Positions 19,831 through 29,693 of a stretch of DNA of 29,890 nt are shown one piece after another. Both the position numbers and the translations under genes were made by a program. The DNA is from Apostichopus californicus (taxonomy: Eukaryota; Echinodermata; Holothuroidea; Aspidochirotida; Stichopodidae), in contig JAIPMN010092924.1 in assembly GCA_020650975.1 (NCBI GenBank), positions 1 through 29,890 of the forward strand. The letters are read 5' to 3'. Numbering within the stretch: position 1 is the first letter of the stretch; every line of letters starts with the position of its first letter. The notes beneath the pieces were generated by a model. It had not been told where the DNA came from. It saw nothing but the letters and a program-made list of their open reading frames with translations, and made no database searches.

Positions 19831-21639
19831 TGATGGTGTGACTTATAAAATTGCTTATAGGCTATAGGTATATGAAAATAATTGCTCGCGGAAGGAGATT
19901 AACTTTGGCTGGATTGGAGGTAAACGCGAGTTGCTGTAAATACTATACTAGTAGGTTGCTTCGCGGTTCCAATAGTGTGCACCGAAAACACATGGCCTTT
20001 TTCCTTTTATACAGGTCCCAGACTGGGAAACCCGTCACGTTAAAAATATAACAAAGTTTGCATGGAAGGCCATAAGGGCTAAATATCATAGTCACTACAG
20101 ATATGCCAAGGCCCCTGCTTAAGAGGCGTGAGTTAAAGTTGACTTCTGATGGGCCGTTCCCACGGAATCTGGCTTGCTTCAAACATACATACGAAGAGGT
20201 AAAATGAAAACCGCAGATAAGCCCCTGCAATTTGAACCCATGTGTCAACTATTTAACTGCAGTCATAGCGGAATGATTGTGAAACGTCCCAACCGAGATC
20301 ACGGGAAACATATTATCAGTATTACTTTGTTGACACTGTTCTCCTGTTCATAGTTACGGTATAGTTTTTAGGGCATATTCAATGTGATCAGCATCCGAAT
20401 TGAACTTCCAGTTTAATGATTGGAAGTGTGGGCAAAGAGTTACAGACATATACTGTATTTGTGTGGCGATGTGTTCGGCGAAAATGTTGAAAACGTTTCC
20501 TAAGTAAAGACCGTGAAAAAGCTATAACATCGCGGCAAATCCACGACCCTGCAGAAAATATCGTTACACAATTGTAAAAGGTTATTTCCTCACATAAACG
20601 AGTAGCGATCGACAGCTATGCAGTGAGTCCTTTCGGCACGTCCTAGCAGCGCACACATACTATTTGTGACAGGAATTTTCCCGATACAGCCGACGTTTAC
20701 CAGCTTTTGTCTGAAAAAGCAATATTTTGGGTGCTGAAAAGAATCCTTCTACTCCATAGAAAGCAAATTAATCAGAATACCTCAAAATACTATTAAGAAA
20801 ATAACCGTACATTGTGGTATGAATAATAACTACGCAATAGCCTATCAATCCCATACAATAACGTTAAGTATTTTCTTCGATTTTGCTAATGAAAAAGGAA
20901 CAATATCTGAAATTAATAATCTACTTATAAGATATAGCAAACATCGAGACCTCTTATTCATTTACAATGTTGTAAATCTTGGGTCACTTCTTGAGTTATC
21001 TTGACTGGGTCCAGGATAACCCCTGTAATGTAATTCAGTTGGTTGGGCATGGTGTAAATGTCATTGTCCGTGCTGTAATGAACCTCTCACATGCATCGTC
21101 GATATTGTTGTAGGCCATCATGTCGCTGCTGGTGTTTGTAGTTTTAAGGCAGCTACCATGCTAGTCATGGAGTTTGTCAGACTGTCAACTACCTCTTCAC
21201 ATGTGCTACAGATTATTTACGCCATTTATCTTCTGCTTGTCTTCTTCATGAAAATATCCTCCATCGGACTTTTCTTGTCACTTCTGTAATTCCACTAGCA
21301 TGGATCTATTCCCGCGTCCTTTCTTTGGGTTCGACTGTCCGGGCTCTGTTTTAAATACAATAAGTACGGTGTTGATTTACAAAACACAATACTGCAAACA
21401 TATTAGTCAAATATACCAGTATAAAACAATCGGGCCATAATGTGCATTATGTGCCATAATGCCCAAGAGATTACACATCTTGCAAAGAAATGCATAACTG
21501 AAGTTTCTGTAATCAAAATGTCAGTTGATTTATGCCAAAGGAAAGTATGAGGGTACAATTTTCCACAAATCCGGCAGACTTTGCATTTTCTCCACGATCG
21601 CTACCCCTTCTATTGCACAATCACACTCACAAGGGTGGT
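19831..21639. other. Non-coding stretch
   Basis: No gene, RNA or repeat recognised over 1.8 kb. The small open frames have no motif support. Confidence 0.35.
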
Positions 21640-21998
21640 CTAATCAATAAAACCATATGCAATACATGAATTTGTAAAGAACTTGAGTATGAAAGAGTAT
21701 GAATTTCCGGAAGCAACTCTTTTATATCATTTGGAGTGGTATATTTCATTCCGTACCAGGTCCTACCACTTTTGCAAGAACTCCAATTATCCATGAAATT
21801 TGTGCATTCATCCGCAAAAGTCGTAGCGTCTGAGTTGCTGAAGGATACTAAGAGAATGCAAAATTTCCAAATCAACGTTTTGTGTACCATGAGAAAGTGG
21901 AAACAAGAGTGTGCCCATAATGAGTGCAAATTTTTTTTCCATAATTGGATGGCATCATGAAGATCAAGTACTTCAGGAGGGAGGGTATTACTTCCTTC

Positions 21999-22025
21999 AA
22001 TATCTTGAGGAACTATGGAATCCTT
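21999..22025. repeat. Target-site duplication, left copy, of U2-headed element 2
   Basis: Matches 22161-22187 at 24 of 27 positions (AATATCTT..GGAACTATGG.ATCCTT). The two copies flank the U2-headed element directly. Confidence 0.9.
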
Positions 22026-22027
22026 GA

Positions 22028-22156
22028 ATCGCTTCTCGGCCTTTTGGCTAAGATCATGTGTAGTGTCTGTTCCCTTTCGAGGGGAATGGGGTTGAGAGCG
22101 GATTCGTCGGTAGTTTCGTTTTCGTGCCCAGGTTGTTTCCTGGGCGACTTTTTCTT
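22028..22156 (+). repeat. U2-snRNA-headed SINE-like element, copy 2 (129 nt, internally deleted)
   Basis: It starts ATCGCTTCTCGGCCTTTTGG and runs through the same U2 branch-site segment as copy 1, the CCCTTTCGAGGGG hairpin, the GAGAGCGGAT segment, the CCCAGG-TTGTTT-CCTGGG hairpin and the GACTTTTTCTT end. Relative to copy 1 it lacks 54 bases between GGGGAATGG and GGGGACTGG. Direct 27-bp repeats flank it. Insertion plus duplication adds 162 bases (54 codons), so the minus-strand reading frame of the host transposase stays open through it. Confidence 0.85.
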
Positions 22157-22160
22157 CCAA

Positions 22161-22187
22161 AATATCTTCCGGAACTATGGGATCCTT
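22161..22187. repeat. Target-site duplication, right copy, of U2-headed element 2
   Basis: Pairs with 21999-22025 with three mismatches. On the minus strand the two copies encode KDPIVPEDI and KDSIVPQDI on either side of the insert. Confidence 0.9.
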
Positions 22188-22879
22188 TGTCAGGATGAGT
22201 ATGCTTTCTACAAAAGCTGCACAATGAAAAAATTCTGCATAATACAACCCATCAGCTGAAATAGCAGAGGCAGGGAGTAAAACAGAAGCCAAGATCTTAA
22301 CTCTAATGCTTTCCAAAACTTAAAACGACGGCCAATGGCCCGTGGCACCCGTGTGACTAAATATGATGGCTTTATTTTTAATAACCACCCATCAATAAAA
22401 TCTGAGGTAGCAGAGAAAAATGTTCTCAAGAATTGCTTCATGAAAACCAAAGAGTCAGTAAACATTTTGTTATGCCTAAAAGACACAATGCATGTTTTCG
22501 ATACTTGTGCTCAAAATAAATCTGTAGCCTCGTAACCCCATAAGGAAAGGTCGTGCCTTAACACCATTTACAGGAACCTTCTCAACAAGTGCCTACTTTG
22601 CATCATTTCAACTTTGCTCGCTAGATCTAAGATCCCATCTGGGTTGTTCTTGTCGTACGGGACAACATGAATATTGCTTAAAGACTGTTCTGAAGTTTTG
22701 ACCTGGCTGCAAACAATTTGGACACCCATATTTTCCATTATATTGCACTATATTCTTAAGAGCACTTTTTGCTGCTAAATCAGCTGTAGAGCATAAACCA
22801 AAACCTTTACATGTTCCTTCTTTTCATTCACTTGTACTGCCACACCCTGGTTCTTCCAAATCCTTTGAACTGAAGCAAA

Positions 22880-23885
22880 TGCCTACGCATAAAAAAATAT
22901 TTAGACTACTATGCACCTTTTCGGTAAAGATACCCAGTAAATGGAGGAAAAAATTACTCAGGAACAGACATCAAATACGTTGGTGAGTTTTTTTCTCATC
23001 CGTTATAGTATTCACGTTATGAATGAAACAAGTAATGTTTGTTTTGGAATACTCAGTAGCGTTTAAATAAACACAAAGACGAATGACTGACTTACTTACT
23101 CTTGTTTTATTACTGAAGATGAAGTGAACACAAACAATACACAGAGCGTATAGCATAACAGGCTATACATTTCGACGAGCACAGCTCCATCAAAGTTAAA
23201 TATAAACTTCCTAAACTTCAGTTAATGACGCATTCATGTGTAAAAAAAAAGTGGCAAACATCTTATCAAATTCCACTTTTTCACAAGTGGAGAAGGTGAA
23301 CTTAATGTTGCAAACCCTGTGCACCCCCTCCCCCAACACACAGTTACTTAGCTTGTTGCTGTAACTTAATATCACATCAAAATAAATACAAAATGTTTGA
23401 CCATGTCAGCTCGACACCTAAGTATTATATATCTCATGATATGGAGTCCAGAAAGACTTCCAGGCAAATACAAAAGAGGAATGCGTGAGTTAAGTATTTA
23501 CATTTTGCCTTCAGTAATCATTTTTAGTTTTATTTGAACAACCATAAGCTTAAGCTAAAAAATTTAACCTACATAATCCATTCTAAATTCCCAAACAACC
23601 CATTGATATAAAGTACTCTTTGCGACGAGATATACTACATGCACATGGTGTGTGCAGCAATATTTGTTGGATTACCAAGTTTTTGGCTTTGGCAAAAATC
23701 TTTTTCATATTAGGACATGTAAATGAAATAAGTTGTGATAACATATGTTACAAACTTTATGAAAATCAAAATGGAATTTGTTACTTTCAAGAAACTTAAG
23801 GCACTGTCTAGTTTAAAAACAAATCAGTCTTGTTTGCATGCTGGTGGCAATGTTTAGGGCTATTGTCTCACAAAAGGGACAAACT
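22880..23885. other. AT-rich non-coding stretch
   Basis: No supported gene. It contains A- and T-rich short tracts only. Confidence 0.35.
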
Positions 23886-23889
23886 ATTT

Positions 23890-24775
23890 CAGAACAGAAA
23901 TAATTTCGGAAATTCGTCCAACGAAATTGGCACGGATGGAGCTCGCTCAGACTTTTTTATACTGTCTAGTACTTGTCATTTGTTACTTACCCACTTTGTC
24001 AGCCGAAATCTTCCTTTGCTCGGGACATCGACGAGTCTCTGGATCACCATAATGGCAAACTCTGTTTCCAACTGAACTCAGACAATCGTCAACATAGAAT
24101 CCATTACGAATGATGTCCAGCGCCCTTTGGCCTACCTCGTCCTGATTGTTGGTCTCATTGTCATCAGCAGTCTGTTTCAGTGCTTTACCTGAACAACACG
24201 GGGAGGATGTGGCTCCAAAAAGGTGGACACAAATTCTATATTCTTTGGGCGGCTTATTAGGATCACCTCCTTTCCAGTACAGAAACATTAAGGCGTCTTT
24301 ATCCCAATCAATCATCCGGACCTGGTAAAACATCGCTTCGATATCGGCTAGTATGCCAACTTTTTTACACCTAATAATTCGTTCATCACGTCAGCTTATC
24401 GTTGAGCGATGTACCATTAGACTTGGCTGCGCAGTCGTACACAACTCTTACCTTCTGCTTATGAGGATGTACCACAGTGTGGTGGGCTAAATACCAAATC
24501 TTACGTGGTTTACTTTCTGCACCGTTCACTGGTTCAGCATACACCTTTGATATGTAATCCTCAATCACCTCTGTGTATTTCTCATGCATGGCCTTATCTG
24601 CTGCCAACCTCCGTTCAATGATGCAAGCCGTAGCTCTGCCATTGATCTGCTGTATGGCATATCATGATCATCATACTTCCAAAGTAGACCCATCTCGTTG
24701 TGTCTATCCTCAGTCAGCCCTATGGTTCATTCTATGGATCTTACGAGCCCTGATGTCCTGGATTGAATATTGAGT
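23890..24775 (-). pseudogene. BEL/Pao LTR-retrotransposon reverse transcriptase fragment
   Basis: Minus-strand segments follow BEL/Pao pol order: MHEKYTEVIEDYISKVYAEP, then YLAHHTVVHPHKQKVRVVYD with CAAKSNGTSLND (24600-24390), then ADIEAMFYQVR with RT motif A (about 24351-24320), ICVHLFGATSSPCC, then FYVDDCL (about 24097-24080, catalytic YVDD), then KGRFRLTKWVSN in a shifted frame (about 24015). Frame changes near 24360 and 24075, an in-frame TGA near 23993 and truncation make it inactive. Gag, integrase and LTRs are not seen. It is cut off at 24775 where LINE B begins. The family normally copies element RNA in virus-like particles. It is described as a broken genomic copy only. Confidence 0.85.
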
Positions 24776-24776
24776 A

Positions 24777-27191
24777 TTGAATATTGTTCCTGGTAGTGCA
24801 CCATGTGTCATGGTCGGAGACTTTAACTGTGTCCCAGACTCAGGTCTTGACAGACTCGGGGCTTCTGTGTCTGCTAGTCCTGACGCTGGGATCACAGAGC
24901 TGGACAGTTTTACTTCGGCACACCTTTTAACCGATGTCTGGAGGCATATGCACCCGTTTAGTACGGCGTATACGTGGGTGAGGCCTAACGGAGAAGATGC
25001 CTCCAGGATAGATCGAGTGTATGCACCCGTAAGTTTTAAATTTTCGGGTTGCGAGACGCTGAGCTGTCCGCTCTCTGACCATGACACTGTTGTAGCACGT
25101 TTTGTTTTGCCTTCCATTTTCCCGATCGGGCGGGGCCTATGGAAGCTTAACTGTCTTAACTATGGAAGCTCTACATCCCAATGATGGAATGATGTCAAGT
25201 TGCGCATCAAACGCTACGCAATTCAGTATTGCGTGACCCGCGCACGGCGTCGAAGAGAAAAATTCTCGAAGCTGTGCGCGGAGGTGAAGTTTGGCGATCC
25301 TTCGGCTGTCATCGCTTTGCAGACTTATCTCGATGAAAAGTACCACGGTGCCCGCGTCAGGGCCCGGGTCGAAGCGGTGGAAGCTGAGGAGCGCCCTTCA
25401 CTGAGGTTTTACCAGTCCGTTAGCTCATCGGCGGGTGACAGACGCGTCTCATCTGTGCGCGCTACTGATGGGACCGTGGTTAGTGACCCTCACGGCATTG
25501 TCCGCGTATATAAAGATTATTATTCGAGTTTTTTTACGCGTGGCAATGTCGACTTGTCGGCACAGGCCGATTTATTGAGGGGAATCACAAAAACTGTTCC
25601 CCACGATGTGAATGATATTTTGGGGAGCGGAATAACCACTGTTGAGCTTTGGAAGGCGCTTTCGAAGATGAAGAATGGCAAGTCCCCGGGTTCGGACGGG
25701 CTTCCGAGGGAGTTCTACCGAACCTTCTGGGCAATCAGAGCCGTCTTCGAGGACGCCTTCCAAAACGGACTGTTAAACCAAAGTCAACGTCTGGGCATGA
25801 TTACTTTGCTGCCCAAGTCTGGGGACCCCTTGGATCCTCATAACAAGCGTCCGATCACCTACTTGTAGTCCACATTTAAGGCTTTGTGCAACCGCCTTGC
25901 ACTGGCTATGCCGCATCTTGTTGGTGATCTCCAGACTTGTGCAGTGAAGGGTCATTGCATCCAGCAGAACTTGTGGTTGATGCGCGACTTGACCGACTTT
26001 GTTATTGAGCGTGATCTGCCATGTGCATTGGTCTCTCTTGACCAGCAGAAGGCCTTTCACATGGTGGATCGCGGTTTTTTAATGAATGTATTGGAGACAT
26101 TTAAGTTGCACCCAAATTTTCGTAAATGGATTTCTGTTTTGTATCAGGAAAGTTTCAGTTCTGTTATTGTAAATGGGTTTTGTTCAGAGGTTTCTAACGT
26201 AGAGAGGGGGGTGCGCCAGGGGTGCCCTCTGTCTCCATTACTCTATGTTTTGTTTAGCGAGTCCCTCTCTCGTCTTTTGGAAAGGGACTCCAGACTTGTT
26301 CCATTCGTTGTGCCAGGGGGTGCCAAAGTGAAATGCGTTCAATATGCAGATGACGTCACGTGTGTTGTTTCGAGTGTGGGCTCCTTTCGTGCCCTCTCGC
26401 AGGATTTATCTATCTTTTAGAGAGCTACCGGGGCGAAGTTGAATCCGGAAAAGACAAAGGGCCTTCGCCTTGGTAGCTGGAGATACAGAGACCTAGCATT
26501 CGGTACATCGTGGTCGGATCAGAATATCAAAATTAATGGTATATGGTTCGGCTGCGATGCACCTTGTGATGTAACCTGGAACGAGAGGGCTGAGGTACTT
26601 GAGAGCAGGCTCGAAACCTTTGGCACCCGCTGGCTTTCGATCCTAGGAAAAGTCACCGTAATTAATCGTTTTGTTTCGCCCATCTTGTGGTACCCGGGCG
26701 CGGTGTATCCAATTCCGCGTCGCGTCCTGGTGCGGTTGGAGAGAGCGATATTTTCATTCATTTGGTCGGGTGGTACAGAGCTTGTCAAAAGGGCGGTAAT
26801 GTAGCAAAAGCTGGAGAAGGGTGGGTTAGGGGTGGTTCATCTGGGAAGTAAATTGACCTTTTTGTTATTTAAGCAGTTGTTTGTAGCGGTAACTGACCCA
26901 GGGTTGCCCCCTGTTGACCTGTCACAGCCGGCCCTCGTTCACAGTTCGTTGCGGGATAGGGCCTTGAATGCAATTTTTGTCCAGGGACGTCATTCTGCCG
27001 AAGTATGGCGTTCGGTGCGTTCAAGGCTGAATGGTTGCAGGCTCCGTGATCTTGCATGGAGAATTGCACACGGTGCCTTGGTGACCAACCTAAAAAGATA
27101 TCATTGGCGATTGGGTGATGGACTGTGCCCGAGGAACGGCTGTGACAGCTTAGAGAGTACCGCTCATGTTTTTGGCATTGTTGCTTTGTAG
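24777..27191 (+). pseudogene. LINE ORF2: endonuclease-reverse transcriptase, interrupted by stops only
   Basis: A single frame runs from 24777 to 27191 with just four internal stops: TGA 25182, TAG 25866, TAG 26418 and TAG 26802. Endonuclease: VMVGDFNCVPDS (catalytic Asp and Asn), TWVRPNGEDASRIDRVY and LSDHDTV (catalytic SDH). Reverse transcriptase: LSKMKNGKSPGSDGLPREFY, ITLLPKSGDPLDPHNKRPI, motif A in VSLDQQKAFHMVD (Asp kept), RGVRQGCPLSPLLYVLFSE, then YADD at 26343-26354. C-terminal: LAWRIAHGALVTN and the knuckle CPRNGC...STAHVF. Motif wording is that of the Tx1 branch of the L1 superfamily. The protein nicks target DNA and copies element RNA. Past 27191 the reading continues in another frame to 27589. 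Confidence 0.85.
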
Positions 27192-27307
27192 TAAACTTAT
27201 GGGAGTGGTTCCAGACCTGGACCAACCGTGTTACGGGAGACCGTTCATGGTCGGTAGGGCAGGGCTTTATTTTATATGGGGTAGACCCTCCAGTTTGTTC
27301 GGTTGCG

Positions 27308-27589
27308 GTGTTGCACCGCATTATTTTTGTTTGCTCTATTGTGAAAAAACATGTTTGGCGGAATAGATGCAATGTGGTTTTTAGGGTGAAATTTGCCAGT
27401 TGGCAGGCAGTCCTGGAGGCGGTGAAGTCTGGGGCTGCCTTTTTTGGACGTTGGTGTGCTGGGGAGGGGTTTTTCGTTTCGCTGCGTGCGGGTCGTCCTT
27501 TTGTAGTTTTTGGAATGTTTGAGTGGGGGGTTGGGCGTTTTGTCTCTGCAGGTCGGCGGGCGTATTGTTTTTTGGCTCGCTTGACCTGA
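27308..27589 (+). pseudogene. LINE ORF2 C-terminal extension, after a frameshift
   Basis: This open frame (LHRIIFVCSIVKKHVWRNRC and ASWQAVLEAVKSGAAFFGRW) continues the ORF2 reading of copy B one frame away, with the shift near 27180. The same region is present in copy A (about 1790-2010) and on the minus strand in copy C. It ends 85 bases before the element terminus. Confidence 0.6.
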
Positions 27590-27632
27590 GTTTCGTTTGT
27601 CAGTATGGGATGGTTCGGTAGTGCCGTTTGGC

Positions 27633-27674
27633 CGTGACGTTTTGTATCCCGCATGGCGGGTCACGTAAAAAGCA
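27633..27674 (+). promoter_or_regulatory. LINE 3'-terminal hairpin (copy B)
   Basis: CGTGA (27633-27637) pairs with TCACG (27661-27665), with CCCGC (27648-27652) and GCGGG (27656-27660) inside. It is followed by TAAAAAGCA and the end of the element. The hairpin is identical in copies A and C. Confidence 0.65.
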
Positions 27675-28190
27675 ACTATTTCCCTCTCAAGTAGTGTGAT
27701 TGACCTTAGCTATGCACGCAAATAACATAATTTTTACGTTTGATGATTGTTTTAAAGGCCAGATTTCGTCTCTCAAACGACCATGTATTTTTATTTTCAA
27801 TTTTTTGATTGGTTGAAAAAATTGCTAACCGAAATGATTTTCCTTTCACATGGGTCATGGGTAAAAGTTACTAAAACATAAATTTTTCATTTCTCATGAT
27901 TTTCCTGTTAAAATTGTTAAATTAATATTTATAGTACGGCGAAAAATATTAGAAGATTTTTTGTAACCGAACATTTGATTTCAAACTTTAAAAGAAATTT
28001 CTCTTTAATCACCATGATTTGCACCTGGCATTACCATTTACCGTAAATATCGCGTAATGAGCGCTATAACCGTATCGTTACCGAGAAACCGTTCATGAAA
28101 CACTGTAGCATGTATGTACATATGTATATGTAGGACAGCACATTACGACATATGCAGCACAACGATCAGTTCGAATTCAACCATCACTTA
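27675..28190. other. AT-rich non-coding stretch
   Basis: No gene or repeat recognised. Confidence 0.4.
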
Positions 28191-28207
28191 GCGTACAACA
28201 GCAACAG

Positions 28208-28448
28208 TATTTTTCACTGAGGACGGTTTAAACGTTGCATTATTAACCAAAGATTCCAGTTTCTTGGATTCTCGAATAGAATCTTACAATCTGAGCCGAT
28301 GTCTTGCAAGTGCCGTGGCACTTGTTAACGGGGTAAATCTACCAGGCGAGCCGGAGTTGGATGCCCGTGTAAATCGTTTGGTTCGTTTTGCAATTATCAT
28401 TGCAAATGTGGCACGAAAAAAAGACCGTGTCTCAACAAAGCACTTGAG
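28208..28448 (+). CDS. Candidate internal exon, product not recognised
   Basis: Open reading from 28192, with a possible acceptor (CAACAG) before 28208 and a good donor (GAG|GTAGGT) after 28448; length 241 bases, leaving phase 2. It encodes TKDSSFLDSRIESYNLSRCL, then VALVNGVNLPGEPELDARVN and RLVRFAIIIANVARKKDRVS. The end is helical with a K/R cluster and vaguely resembles the lid or histone-fold helix ...R.I..A...A....R..V....L. I do not recognise the family. The acceptor has a poor pyrimidine tract. It may be host-gene sequence, since no transposon motif is seen. No second exon was found nearby. Confidence 0.35.
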
Positions 28449-28449
28449 G

Positions 28450-29651
28450 TAGGTCTTATTAAACTGTTTGTGTATTGATTCACAAACGCTTAAAGTCTCT
28501 ACATAATTCCCTGGAATTTTGTACTAAAGAAAGATCTATTAAAAGTTAAAATTTGAGCTTATGAAACAATTCATTCAGCCATCGGTACTGGCATATAGGG
28601 TAGCCTAAGTATAACGGTCGTATATTGCAGTATACGAGTAATGCACGGTGACCAACGGATTCAAAGCCTGTGGAAAGTAAGTTTGAGTTGTACTGACTGG
28701 CTAGGCTATGCTACCCCTGAGGCCGTAGTCTGTGACATGAAAATTACGGGCATCCTTTCACGTACCAGTGATGTAAGCATAACGACATGCCATTTCCCCT
28801 CTAAATTTCGTATTAGGCTGTCGACTGACGTAACTGTGTTTTAATAATATAGGCCTAAGTGCTTGGACCACAAAACTAGCTGCGCTGGATTAAAGGCAAT
28901 ATTGTTGAATTTGTAACCTTGCAGTAGATTGCCGACCATACCGAAATTACAGTATGTCAAAGATTTTAGTCGGTGAAGTATACTTCATATGCCTAGGCTA
29001 TAGGCATGTAACATAACAGTATGTACTGATTATAACTTTGAAACAGCTGCTAACCTCGAACAGCTTACACATTTTTTTATGCAATCACTCTTACAGGGTT
29101 CAATGAGGTTTAATTGCAGTCATCAGTAGTGTAATGATATGTTATTCAGATATCCCTAATACTGTTGTATTGCATCTTGACACTTACACGAACAGAAGCG
29201 TAACCATGCATTTCATTAAATTTTAAATGGTTTTACGTTTAGTTTATTCTTGTTAATTAAAGCCCAATTAGGCGAGTGTTATGTCAACAAACTTCAACAT
29301 ACCAAAAACTTTCTTTTACATGCCGATAGGTACTGTAGCCTGGTTACAATGCACATCTGATGAGGGAAGGACTGAATAAGTTCAAGGGTCAGTTGAAGAA
29401 GCCATGGTTGAAAGCGCAGGCTCCATTTGCCATGAAGTGAATATTCAGGTAATAAATTATATTCATTAATATACATTAAACATTCACACACTGTACTCGC
29501 AAGTAAGCGTCATATTTACAGTTTCTGAACAAAATTTATAGAACAAGCCAGATCTGCTGGTCAAAATCATATTGTCTTTTAAGGAGTAATTTATCCAGTA
29601 TGACATAGCAACTTGGTATGCAAAATGGGCAAAAGTGCAGGATTGTAAAGA
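28450..29651. other. Non-coding stretch with TAGGCCTA-type motifs
   Basis: Motifs such as GGTAGCCTAAG, TATAGGCCTAAG and GCCTAGGCTATAGGC occur at 28590-29010. No gene is supported. Confidence 0.4.
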
Positions 29652-29693
29652 TGCTTTTTACGTGACCCGCCATGCGGGATACAAAACGTCACG
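29652..29693 (-). promoter_or_regulatory. LINE 3'-terminal hairpin (copy C)
   Basis: CGTGA (29661-29665) and TCACG (29689-29693) flank the CCCGC/GCGGG inner stem, as in copies A and B. Confidence 0.65.

Larger units (their letters stand above)
21640..22870 (-). pseudogene. EnSpm/CACTA-like (tnp2-type) transposase, frameshifted and interrupted by a SINE
   Basis: From high to low coordinates the minus strand gives GVAVQVNEKKEHVKVLVYAL (about 22857-22790), then after a shift TADLAAKSALKNIVQYNGKY with GCPNCLQPG (about 22780-22700), a zinc-knuckle-like signature. Next are NPDGILDLASKVE, then IDGWLLKIKPSYLVTRVPRA, FKFWKALELRSWLLFYSLPL (about 22400-22270), then in another frame ILILTKDPIVPEDI. After the inserted element comes LHSLWAHSCFHF (about 21925). 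This order (NGKYGC..C..PG, then ...IKPP..V.R.PR.I, then WKA.E.R.WLLFYSLP, then LWAHSCFPFE) matches animal tnp2-like DDE transposase proteins as I remember them. The piece with the DDE core's second acidic residue was not located. At least three frame changes are present. Confidence 0.6.
24776..27674 (+). mobile_element. Tx1-like LINE, copy B, 5'-truncated in the endonuclease
   Basis: Domain order is APE-type endonuclease, reverse transcriptase, C-terminal knuckle and 3' UTR. The element ends in the hairpin and GTCACGTAAAAAGCA with no poly(A). Homology to the BEL/Pao remnant stops at about 24775, so B inserted next to or into it. No clear target duplication was found. It is the best-preserved member of the family shared with copies A and C. 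Its base composition is richer in CpG and GC than the flanks. Confidence 0.9.

Noticed and set aside
22028..22156. Spliced-leader RNA
   Set aside because: It starts with U2 rather than a leader with a GT donor, there is no convincing Sm site, and the long target duplication points to a SINE.
21736..22259. Plus-strand open frames across 21736-22259
   Set aside because: They are antisense to the transposase motifs and the U2-headed element, with no motif of their own.
26869..27664. Long minus-strand open frames opposite the end of LINE B
   Set aside because: They are antisense to the conserved ORF2 C-terminus and 3' UTR; the recognisable motifs are all on the plus strand.
24776..27674. A site-specific Tx1 element targeting U2 genes (as some Tx1 members do)
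   Set aside because: None of copies A, B, C or D is inserted in U2 sequence; their flanks are unrelated to each other.
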